Positions 12,501 through 24,500 of a stretch of 64,000 nt of DNA are shown piece after piece. Below the pieces are notes generated by a model. The model was not told the origin of the DNA and did not search any database. It saw only the letters and a list, made by a program, of their open reading frames with translations. The position numbers were made by a program, and so were the translations under genes. Location of the stretch: the NCBI GenBank assembly GCA_030847615.1, contig JAUMIR010000003.1:339216256-339280255 (forward strand), read 5' to 3'. Within the stretch, counting starts at the first letter, position 1. Every line of letters starts with the position of its first letter. The stretch comes from Gambelia wislizenii. Lineage: Eukaryota; Chordata; Lepidosauria; Squamata; Crotaphytidae.

Positions 12501-15500
12501 TTTGCTGAGTCCCTCCCTTTCGATATTAGTACCAAAATTTCTTAAGACTCTCATTTAAGGATTCTCCTAAGACATGGGTAAGAACATGTGTCCCTTCAGG
12601 TGTTTTGAACTACAGTTTCCATCATTCCTTGGCACTGGCTAGGCTAGCTACAGATTGACGGAAGTCTAGCAGCATATGGAGAACTCTATGTTCTCTGCCT
12701 CTCTTCTATGCTCTGGTCCTATGTATAACCTATGTATACATAGCAATGCTCCCCAATCTCAGCAAACCAGCAAACATCCTTCTAGTGAGGATCAAAGGAA
12801 TTACTACATCCAGACGTAAACATCCCCCAAAACAAGTAAGAAGTGGAGGTGGCAGCAACTGGCAATACCCAGGGAAAATGAAGGACTTATTAAGAATTAT
12901 TGTGTCAGCATTTTAACAAAATGTTAACAGCCTTCCCCACTGTGTTGTCTGCCAGATGTTTTGGACTACAACTCCCATCAAGCCAGGCCAGCCTTGTGAA
13001 TGGACAGGGATGACAGGCATTGTGATCTGAAATATCTGGTGGGCACTCTGTTGGGAAAATCTACACCCAATTATGCAGCAAATGCATAAGGACATTTGAA
13101 TTGTGTTCAGGCATTTTGTGAAATTCCCCCTCTTTGTGAAGACAATACAATAAGTTACTATTCCATCCCTAGGTGTCCTGGAGCTTCCCATAGAAGAGCT
13201 GCCTTGGAAAGAAGAAAAAACAGCAAATTGCAGGCAGACATTGAGAGTGAAAATGAGAGCAGTGTGATCGATCATCGCCCAGGTTCCCTGTCTCCGGATG
13301 CAGAGCATGCTGGGACAGGAACCGCGCCAGTGGAGCAGAACATTACATCAGCAACTGTTCCAGTGTGGACAGACGAGTCTGGCCTTGATAACCCTGCCTT
13401 TGAGGAGAGCACAGGAGCTGACAGTATGTTCTCTTTCTCTCTTGACATCCTCTTTGATCTGTCTCCATTAAATCTTGTTTAAAAAAAAACACAAAAAAAC
13501 TAGACGGTCTCAAAGATAGATTTTATTCTTGCATGCAAACATGTGGTTTCTTTTTCCATTCACCTGTTTCATTTTTAAACTTTTATCTCACTAGGTCATA
13601 ATAAATTCCTTTATCTTATTATCTCATAACCCTGTGAAGTAGTTAAGGCTACCACCCAGAGCTTGGAAACAGCTAATTAAACTTTGGTCCTCCAGGTGTT
13701 TTGGACTTCATCTCCCAGAAGCCCTAGCTACTTTCGACAACAGTCAGGAATTCTAGGAGATGAAGTCCAAAATTATCTGGAGGACCAAATTTTGGGAACC
13801 ACTGCCTTATTTATATACTGTAATATTAATTCTTCTTCATGGTTTCTGTGAATCCACACAGTTGAGTAATTCCTGCGCAGAGCACTTCGGAACCTTCTAT
13901 GAAGGAGCCAAGTAGGCCGCAAAGGCCTCAGCCGAACAGTAAACGAGATTGACAAAGCCAGAGGAAAATCCAGAAACAAGCCAAGTCCAGTCCAAGATCA
14001 AAACCAGCCATAGAATGACAAATCCAAGGAATATGCAGAATTGTAGTCAGCAGTCCAAGGTCAAACACAGGAAAAAACACAGTAAGGACTCAGAGAAAAC
14101 GTCCCTTGCGCTGCTAATCACAGCAGGAAAAAAAAGGAATTGAGGCATTTTGGTGGGAAGTGCCCTTATATAGGCCATGGGATGGTGGGGCTACCACCAA
14201 AAATGTTATGTAAGGGTTTCTAGAAGGTTCTGAAGTGCTCTGTGCAGGCATAGGAATTACCCAATTGTGTGAATTCACAGATGACCACTCAAAGAACTAG
14301 AGTTACAGGTAAGCAACCTGTACTTCTTCCCCCAGTAACAAAGATTTAACTACATTACATTACTGTGATAACTTAATGATGAATAGCTTCACTCCTTCTG
14401 TACTCTAACTGTAACTGTTTTGATATTTCTGTAGTTATACTATGGCTTCACTGAATAATGGAAGAGGAATATCACTTCCTTCAAGTGCTGTATTTTGTGC
14501 TGATGCTTGTTACTATGTTGTGGGTACTGAAATCACAACAAGGTGGATAAGGAGAAGGATGTTTTGTACCACAGGCAGTAGTTACTTTTCAGAAATAGGA
14601 AAGTAAGGATTGTTTTTTTAAAAAAAAAATGTTTTGTAACTATAAATATAAATAACTACAGTTTAAAAAGGTAACTTGCCAAGCTTTTATGCCATCCATA
14701 GACTGCTAGGTACTTGTGTTTTAAAAAATAAAATCACCAGGCTCTTTAAAAATTCTGCCTGATAAATTAACACACTATTTTAAGCAGTTGAAATAATGAT
14801 TTTAATTAATAGTTATTTAATTAGCTCACTAAGCTCAGCATTGATCACTGAGCTCAGTAATGATCAGGAAGGAAAGTGGGTTCAAGAGAAGAGCTTGGAA
14901 AAGATCCCTTTTTTAGGACTTCGGTTTCCAGAATCCCTCTGACAATGTGGCCAAAGCTTAGGACCAAGTCAAGGAAAAAGTAGATCTCCGGGTGACTGCA
15001 AGTCTAACAGCCTCTTGCTAGCCTCTATTGAGGAAAGATCAAAACTGTAGTCTAAAACATCTGGCCAGTGGCCAGTGCTCATGCTGGCTGGGAGATTCTG
15101 GGAATTTTAGTCAAAAAGAGAACTTTTTCCAAGCTCTGGTAAAGAGATATAGCTTGTGGAGTAGGACCCTGTGGGGTTCAAGAATCCCACATTGTATTAA
15201 AAATAAAGCATTGTTATGCCAGTGACATAATGCTAATGTTTCAAGTGTTTATGAACCCAACATCTTCTAAAAAGAAAAGCACTGTCATACCAGTGACATA
15301 ATGCTAACTTTTCAAATGTTAGTCTGGTATGGATTCATATGGGATCTGTAGGGCTTCAGTTTTTTAACTGCTTGGGGACCATGCAAAAAGGTGCATTCCA
15401 GATAGCTTTTGTGTATTTATTTATTTGTCTGTTACCTGTGAAGCCTGTTCCTGAAGCAACGGCTTGCTCTTCTGTCTATATCATGGTTACTAAAAGGTAC

Positions 15501-18500
15501 CAAGTTGAAGAAATGCCTTCTGGCATATAGCCATCTCATTATCCTAGCCTTGCTTACACAATCCAAGGATACTGCAGCACTTGTTTTGCTTTTGTTTCTT
15601 CTATGTAGCAAGGGATGAGCAAAGTGCAGCCTGTGGCCCCCAGGGCTGTTTTTATGGCCCCCAGTCTCCCTCCCCGAGTCTTAAAAATATAAAAAAAATA
15701 CGTTTTCAAGAAAATATTTTTGGGCCCCAAATGCACCGATCATTTTAGGCCTAGCAGAGGCCTTTTGTTTTTTCAAAGGAGGAAATTAAACCAGTCACAC
15801 TCTCACAGACTGATCCTACTTCAAAGAGTTGTTCCAAGGTTAAAATTGGGGAAGGGGAGTCAATGTGATGCAGTGGTTTGAGCGTTGAACTATGACTCTG
15901 GAGACCAGGGTTCAAATCCACACTTGGCCATGGAAACCTCCTAGGCAAGTCATACTCTCCACCTCAGAGGAAGACAGGCAAACCCTCTTTGAACAAATCT
16001 GGCCAAAAAAAAACCCCATGATAGGGTTTCCTTAAGGTCACCATAAGTCAGAAACGACTTGAAGGAATACAGCAGCAGCAACAACAATCAATGCCACCCT
16101 GAGTTTGTTTGAGAAAAGACAGAATATAAATAATAAGAATATAAATACCCACCTTGGCACTAGCTTTTTGTAATGATAGGATTGCATGCTCCAGTGAGGC
16201 AAGAGGGCTATGCTGATGGTCACTTTGCTGCCGGTAGGGCCTCCCAAGTCAGACAGGGTTTTGCGGAGAAGCCAGTTTAAATGTGCCACACAGCTACTGG
16301 GCAGCAGCAGTAGTGGGTGGGGGGAGGTGACACTGGCAGAGGATTTCTCAGAGACAAGGGCAGTGACATTTTAGCTAATTCTGAAGGAGTTGGTACTGTG
16401 AAGAAGAAGGCAATGGTAAACCACTCCTGAATACATCTTACATCAAACACCCTATGATGAGACAATCAAAAATGAAACAAAAGATAGTGCCAGACGAGAA
16501 GGTTCCCAGTTAGTTACTGGAGAACAACCTATTTTTATTTGAGTATTTATACCCCACTCTTCATAGAATCATAGAGTTGGAAGAGACCACAAAGGCCATA
16601 CAGTCCAAACCCCTGCCATGCAGGAATACCCAATCAAAGCATTCTTGACAGATGGCCATCCAGCCATGATGGTACTAAGTTTTGGTACTAAGTGAAATAT
16701 GGAAGGGGAGGGACAGATGGCCATGTCACCTCTCAACCTTTTCTTCTCCAGACTAAACATGCCCAGCTCCCTAAGCCACTCCTCATAGGGCATGGCTTCC
16801 AGACCTCCCACCATCCTGGTCGCCCTCCTCTGAACATGTTCCAGCTTCTCAATATCCTTCCTGAATTGTGGTGCCCAGCCACAAAGTCTCTCAGAGCGGC
16901 TTACAAATTGTTTTAACAATAGCACTTACATACCTACACTGCTTAATAGCACGCTAGGCACTCTCCAAGCAGTTTCCAATGTGTGTTAGCTAATTGCCTC
17001 CAGAAGCCAGGTACTCATTTTACCGACCTATGAAAGGATGGAAGGCTGAGTGAACCTTGGAGCCCTTGGGATTGAATTTGCAACATTGTGTCTGGGGAAG
17101 GAAACCATGGCCCTGAGTTTGCAAGACCTGAGCAGGGCAGTTGATGACCCAGGACTTTTGGAGGTCTCTCATTCATAAGGTTACCATAAATCAAAGCCCA
17201 ATAGCAAATAACTACAGTAATGAAGATATACAGGTTGCCCCTCATTTACTCAGGATTGGTACCCATAGTTTCACTTACCCATGGTCAGGAGGAAAAGGTC
17301 TCTAGGCATCTGGAGGACCATACAGTCACATCAGAGGTGGTCTGTCTAGGCATTGGGAGGTCCTTCATTGTGACTTTGGTCAACTTCTGCTGGAACTTGA
17401 CTATAGAGCTGTGTCCTCTCTAGGCATTTTCTAGGTCCTCCGGTGCAATTCTATGGTATTCAATGGTGGTTCATTATTATATACAGTTTTATGTACCTGT
17501 GGCAAGTCCAGGAACGTGTCTCCTGCGGATACAGGGTGGGTGGGTGGTTAAATGCTAATTAATTATTATGCTGGCGGGAAAAAAACAGTTAATAAATAAA
17601 TAAATAAATAAAGTGCTTCATTTCCCACATTTCCCTGAACTGAATGGGCCCTTCCTCTGAGTTAAATACATACAGGATTACACTGCTAGCGTCCCCATTT
17701 ACGCTTTTCTGCCATGTGTAAGAACCTAGTTTATTCTACAAAAGGCAACTGCAGCCCTTTGCCATGACATTTTTGCCATTGGGAGTTTGGAGAGGAAGCA
17801 AACTCCAATCAGAGAGGAAAGGTTCCTTTTCAGTTCCCTTTCCTGGCATGACCTCCATCTCATGATTTCTCAGCACCTCCCTCTGTTGGAGTTGGCTATG
17901 TGTGTTTGGGCCTCAGAGGCCTGTTTTTAAAAAGACCTTCTGAATTAACCTTTCCTACACTCACTCACTCACTTACTTACTTATTAAATTCATAACCTAT
18001 CTTTCTCCCAGTATGGAACACAAGGCCTCTCACACTGGAGACAATTGCTATACTTCTTGAGCCAGCTCAGAGCTTGGGAAATTTACCTTTGGGGACTACA
18101 GCTCCCAAAAACTCCCAGCCAAAATACGCAGGTTCTTTCCAAATTCACCACAAATGTTTCGTCAGGAGGCAGTTCTCTTATTATGGCATTGCCCCTCACA
18201 CACCTGCTTTTGTGTTCATGCAAAGACTGCTATGTTAAATGTATACACAGAATTAAATTCCATAGCGCGCCGTGACCTTTCCCTCCTAAGTAAATGCAGC
18301 TAGGATTAAGCAGTCTAGAGCATGATTTTGCCCAGAGTTAAGCAAAAAACAAATAAGAAGAGCATTGTTATTGTTATTAATATATCAGATTATCACACGA
18401 GGCTAGTTTCTTGGGCCAATCATATTACAAAAGGAAGTAGGAACATACTGCTTTGAAAATGTTTCTTATCATACCTCTCTTCTTTCACATGGCTGTGCTG

Positions 18501-21500
18501 CTTTGAAACCACCACTCCGGTGTGACAAGTCTCTTTGCTGCAGTTCTGGCATTATGGCAAAAACGATTACAATTTTTTAAATTATATAGTTTTGCTGTAA
18601 ATGCACAAACATAGCAAAAATAAAACTTACAAAAAAACCCTGACTGGCACAGAGTTAGCCTGCTTTGGAATAGCGGCAGGGAAGTGAGGAGAGGAGGAGA
18701 ATCAGGCCTCCTCATGGCGCTGACTGCTGTAATTCCAGAATTGAAGTGAAGGGATCTATTGCACCAGGGTCAGCAGCAGAACAATAGTGACATTTAGAGC
18801 TGTTGACGAGCTTTCGCCATCAATTAAAAGGGATGCCACAGTAAAGGTTTGAATACATGCCAACTACAGGACAGTCACAGCGTCATGTGATAAGGTTTGG
18901 CCATAGACACTACTATCCTATTTAGCCTTGTGTAATAATCTCCATAGCTTCATCTGTGCGCATGATGCTTGGCAGCAGGAATGGGCAGCTTGCAGCCCTC
19001 TAGATCTAATGGGATGCAATTCCCATCATTCCTCACCATTGCATGTTCAGACTAGGAATGCTGGGAGTTGCAGTCCCATGCATTCTGGAGGTCCACAGAG
19101 AAGACTGCTCCAAAGCAGCTTACCAGGAAGCAATAGCGAGTTGTTTATGAACTTACCTAGGCTTAGATACAGTAGGCAGGGGGGAAAATAGATGTTGAAC
19201 TGAGCTTGGAAAAGTTCACTACTTTTCTAGCATAACTACAACTGTAACTTTTTAGATATTTCTATAATTATGGGTGTGTGGCTTCACTAAATAATGGAAT
19301 ATCATGTGGTTCAAGTTTCCCCATGAGATTCTGGGAGGTATAATCCAAATCATTCCAAGTTCTGGTTCAGAGGGGGAGTAATGATTTTTAGATGATCTAT
19401 ACTCCAAGTAGCCAAAAGGGGCTATGTTAAAGGCAAATATTCTTCTTCTTAAATATCCTTAAGGCTTGAAAAAGGCTTTTTTAAAATAAGACACAGCTTA
19501 GTAACAAAAATAAGTTCCGATAATAGTGAAATGGCTACACCTTGGAGGCCTAATTGTTTTTTCACTAATCCACACATGTACATGGGCTTTAAATTGTTTG
19601 ATACTATTTCAGCCAGTTTTAATCTGTCTTCTTTTAACTTAACTAGTTTAATATGGTTTTTAGCCTTTTAAAAGCATGTTCATTGTTTACCTTGTTTTAA
19701 AGTGCCCAAGCTCGTTTTGTTGTATGCAGCCCTAAGATCGTTAGCTAGAGAGCAGGGTTATGGTTGCCAGTTCTCAGGGACCCTCTTCTCCAGTCCTCAT
19801 AGCAAGGGGGAGAAATCTCAGGGCAAGAGCGCAGCATTCTACGTCTTCTCCTCATTTGTGAGACTTGGTGTTTTAACTGTGGTTAATGCTTATGTATGAT
19901 GCTAAATGGTTTCACCAGGGGCTGACCACAGTAACAACACTAGAGCCTGCCTTCTGTGACATCACAAGATCTCAGGTTTTGGTGCAGAAGTCTCGGGGCT
20001 TGGGGTAGTCTTGACCTGGCAACCCTAGGTAGGACATAAACATTTTAATTGATTAATAAACTATATGCCTCAAATCTGACCTGCCCTACTGGTTGGACAA
20101 GACTCACCAGCACTGTCTGGTTCCCAGAGCTGAAAAAGTTACTGAGAAAGTTACTGAGGGATTCAGAAGAGCCAATGTGGTGTAGTGTTGGACTAGGATT
20201 CTGGGAGACCAGGTTTCAAATGCCTGCTCAGCCATGGAAACTCATGTTAGAGAGGAAGGATCATAGGATGTAGACCAAGTCTATAAAAGCTTATGCTATA
20301 GTTTGTTTCTCTCAGTTAGTCTCAAAGGTGCTACAAGATCCCCTTGCTTACTGATATTCCAGGCTAACATGGCTATGTCTTTGAATTCTACCCGAGAGGA
20401 AGGATCATGAGAGATTATTATTGGAATGAAGGGCCTATTAGAGTCTTTATTCCAATCACAGTGACGGTGCCTATCTTAGGATGGTGAGTTTGAAAGGACC
20501 AAATTGCAGGCAGAAAAATACGATTAGAATCCTCAAGAGGAGAAACATTTATTAAGGAAATACATTCTTGGATAGCAATTGCTTGATCCTTTCTAAACTA
20601 ATCTAAAAGAGAAAAAGATGGGAGGGAGACATGTCGGGGTATGTTCTCCCTCATCAAAGAGCAGGCAGGAAGAGAGCGACTGAGCCAGACAGTGTTATTG
20701 GCCCATAATGTTTTTGGGAATAGGTGGCTGACAGAGGAAGGAAAAGCAATCAGGAAAGGAAGACAAAAGATCTGAATCTCTCTCTGTCTAAGCCATCTCA
20801 TCACTAGTGGACAAGAAAGCAGCAAGAACCAGTGCAGAAGCTGATGTTTCTTCCAGCAACCCACTGGGTGACCTTGGACAGTTCACAGTCTCTCATCCTC
20901 AAAGGCAGTTGGCATTGGCAAACCCCATCTGAACAATCTCACCAAGAAAGCCCATGAAAGGGGTAATCATAATTCAGAAATGACTTGAGGGCACACAACA
21001 ACAGCTGAAGGATCCTGGAAGTTGCAGTCCAAAAAAATTAACGTTTCCAACTTCTTGTCAATCCATCAGAGCTCCACAAACCTTCTGGCTTACTTTCCTA
21101 CCTACCTGAGACTGCAAAAGGGGAGAGCTTATTATTTATGAACCTAGCATTCTGCATTTGCCTTGGCAGGTCACAAGTTGTGCAAGCTCAGTTCTAATTT
21201 ATTTGCATCATAGCATGTCAGGTGTCCTTTTATTGCTTGTCTAACAGTACCCTCTGTTTGTGGTGGGGAAATCTATATATTGTGTGTATTTTTTTGTTCC
21301 AAATCGGGCAGTAACCCATCACCTGCCAAGTTTGCCAGAAGGCGAGATCACAACCATTGAAATTCACCGATCCAATCCTTATATCGAGCTGGGAATTAGC
21401 ATCGTGGGTGGCAATGAAACACCTTTGATCAACATTGTTATTCAGGAAGTTTATCGAGATGGGATTATTGCCAGAGATGGACGGCTCCTTGCTGGAGATC

Positions 21501-24500
21501 AAATACTGCAAGTACGTATGTAATTATATATTCATCTTGGCTTGCGTCTGTCTGGACTGCCCAGAGCCATAGCAAATGGGAGCAAGAGATGCAGCCAGGA
21601 AGGAGTCATCATTTCCTGGCAGCCACTTGGAATCCTCTGTTTCTGGGCAAATGTTAGCATAGCAGCTTCAGGTTGGAAAAAATATTATTATTCAGACCAA
21701 GGAGGATTCACTATTTCACTGTAGATACCAGTGATTTACATGGCTCTTGGGATTTTGCACCCCATCACTGTTTTGGTTCCATTGCATTGTTTCTTAATGG
21801 GGGGTAGTCAGGGTGAATGTCTGTCTTCCTCTCCTGAATGATGTGAAAGGCTTGCTGGAAGGTTCTTAGTAGCTCACAATGTCCTGTGGGATTATTTTGC
21901 AACAAGATATTAGCATAATTTACCATGCACAATGGTGTGTATTGCTTTTGATCATTTCTATAGCTTTCTGTTGGCATCAACACACACACACACACACACA
22001 CACACACGGTGTACATTTCTTACCTCCCTTTATCTCAGGGGTGGGCACAGTGCAACCCTGGGACCCCATGCAGCTCTCAATGCTGGGTTGTTGTTTTTTT
22101 TGTTTTGTTTTGTTTTTTGGTCCCTTGAAGTCACCAGACTGTTCAATTTTCTGGCCAAAACAAAAGGATGAATTTCTTCTTCTTGAAGCCACCAGGAGCA
22201 TCAATACATTTTTGAAACAGGTTGCAGGGCTTCCCTGCACTGTTTAATACACAAAACCCCTTTTGCCAAGCAGTGGAGCTTGAGCCACTTCAAGTTTGTT
22301 TTGCTTTGCTTTGCTTTTTGGTAGTCTCTGTGGCTCCCAGAAGGTCCCAGGGGAAGAAAATTTATTTATTTATTTATACCCCGCTCTTCAGCCTCAAGGC
22401 TATCAGAGTGGCTTACAAATTGTTTTAAGCAATAGCTATTTACACATCTACACTGCATTAAACAGTTTCCAATGTGTGTTAGCTAATTGCCCCCACAAGC
22501 TGGGTACTCAATTTACCAACCTACGAAAGGATGGAAGGCTGAGTGAACCTTGGAGCCCGCTGGAATCGAACTTGCAACATGGTGGCTTGCAGTACTGGCA
22601 TTTAACCACTGCGCCACCAGGGCTCCCATTGGCTGCCAGGCCCCCTCCCCTCCAGTAGCCAAGGACTGCTGCTTCTCAACAACTTCCCAAAAAGGTTAGG
22701 CTGACATTTGTTGTTTGCTTCTTGTGAGCATTTGAACCCTATCAGGTAAGACCAGACTGTGCCCCTGTGTATGCAACATGGATAGAGCTTAGAAAGGTTC
22801 CCCCTTGTTTGGACTATAACTCCCAGAATCCCTCAGCCAGGTTCTGGGCTTTATGAGGGGGAAGCTGCAGGATCAAAGGAGTTCACAAGCACAAATTGGC
22901 CTGTATGATGAACTCATGAGGCAGAAACACACATTGCTGGCAGCCTGCTATGAGGGTGCAAATCAGATCTGTGTGGATCCACAGAAATGGAACCTCTAGT
23001 GGCCTCCATCTCTGCTGCCTCCTCCCCCCACTTTTTTTTTTTGCCAGCAACCTTCCCTTGAGTGGTGGGAGGCAGAGGGCAACAGAGACAACCTATGTCT
23101 TGTGTACCGAAGCTTTTGAAAATGTTTGTCAAAAATGGTCAGTACTTTTGGCTCTGTTCTGGTAAGGGGAACACACTGAATAGACAGCTTGGGCAAGTTC
23201 TTTTTTTTTTTTTTAATTCTAGCTTTTAGAATCCCCCAGACAACACGGCTAAGTGGAGTTGTCATTTAAAAGGTTAACTTCCAAAAACTGACGCAGAGCA
23301 AATATGAATTTTATATGCTAAAATTGGACCCATTCCCCAACATTTGGATTTGGATTTGTATCTTTTTATCCAAAATGGCACCACCCATACTGAATCGGGC
23401 AAGTAGCAGGTTCGTGGGAGCCACAGTGGTTGCGTAAATACAAAATATATGTAGGAGAAGCCCCTGATTGGGTCCCTAAACCCCCCAAGAGCTTAGTGAG
23501 GGCTCAGCATGCTCAGTGGCAATGGACTGCTGCTACAGCTGAAGCGGGAAAGGATGGAATAGAGAAAACAGGGGAGGGGAAATGGAATGAAGCAGTGGTT
23601 CTTAACCTGTGGTCCGTAGACCCCCGGGGTGTGCAATGTCCTCACAGGGGGTCCATGAAGGCTTGAAGGCTGCTCAGCCCACGTGACAGGAGCCAAGGCA
23701 AAAGCTAGCTGACTTGACCTGCATATTGCTGTTCTATCTGCTCCAGCCACAAACTTGCAGGAAGAAGCAGGAGAAAACTCTTCTCTCCCCTCCAGTGCCT
23801 TTGAGGGAAGGATTGCATGGTGTAATTGTGCTGTTGTTGTTGTTGTTAGGGTGTTAAATCTTGAGTTAAGTCTTGGGGGGGGGGTCTGTGGCAACAAAAG
23901 ATATTTAAAGGGGGGTCCCTGTGAAAGAAAGGGCTAAGAGCCACTAGAATGGAATATTCTAAAAAGGGTATGGCTGGCTGTAGCTCCCCACACTGTAACA
24001 TTTTGTTGCAGGTTCCACTTGTCTTTTTCTTCTTCTTTTCCCCCCAGGTCAATAACTTTGATATCAGCAATGTGTCCCACAACCATGCCAGAGCCATCCT
24101 TTCCCAGCCTTGTGCGGTGCTACACCTCACCGTACTCCGAGAGAGACGCTTTGGGAGCCGAACTCACAACCACAGTGACAGCCCTCGTGAGGAAAGTTTC
24201 CACGTGACCTTGCACAAACGAGATTCCAGTGAGCAACTTGGCATTAAGTTGGTGCGCAGGACAGATGAGCCGGGAGTATTTATCCTTGACCTTTTAGAAG
24301 GGGGCTTGGCCGCTCAGGATGGCAGACTATGTAGCAACGACAAGGTGTTAGCCATCAATGGGCATGACCTGAAGCATGGCACACCTGAACTGGCTGCTCA
24401 GATTATCCAGGTAAGGTTCAAGTTGAATCCTGTTTAGCAGGACTGAAGTCAAAATCATCTACTACATGGATGGGCAGCTTTTTGGTGTTGGGGGACTGCA

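Larger units (their letters stand above)
9519..13172 (+). other. LNX2: LNX2 intron 1
   Basis: 3.65 kb between donor 9519 and acceptor AG at 13171-13172. It contains a truncated Harbinger-like element (9896 to about 10400), a LINE-tail fragment ending in a TTA-rich microsatellite (about 11000-11284) and a degenerate palindromic MITE core (about 11375-11590). The remainder shows no recognisable feature. Confidence 0.85.
13424..21311 (+). other. LNX2: LNX2 intron 2
   Basis: 7.9 kb. Recognised contents are a 110-bp palindromic MITE near 13690-13802, a tRNA-SINE at 15858-16085, a minus-strand tRNA-SINE split by a CR1 (16531-17110), a BovB-like LINE 3' end (about 17120-17215), a Tigger-like MITE end (17231 to about 17540) and a tRNA-SINE interrupted by about 600 bp (20168-21005). 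I see nothing identifiable in 14300-15850, 17700-20100 or 21010-21300 beyond short decayed repeats. Confidence 0.8.
21512..24047 (+). other. LNX2: LNX2 intron 3
   Basis: 2.5 kb containing an AC dinucleotide microsatellite (about 21980-22007), a complete minus-strand tRNA-SINE (22361-22627) and a hAT-type MITE (23593-23946). A T-rich tract precedes the acceptor at 24046-24047. Confidence 0.85.
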
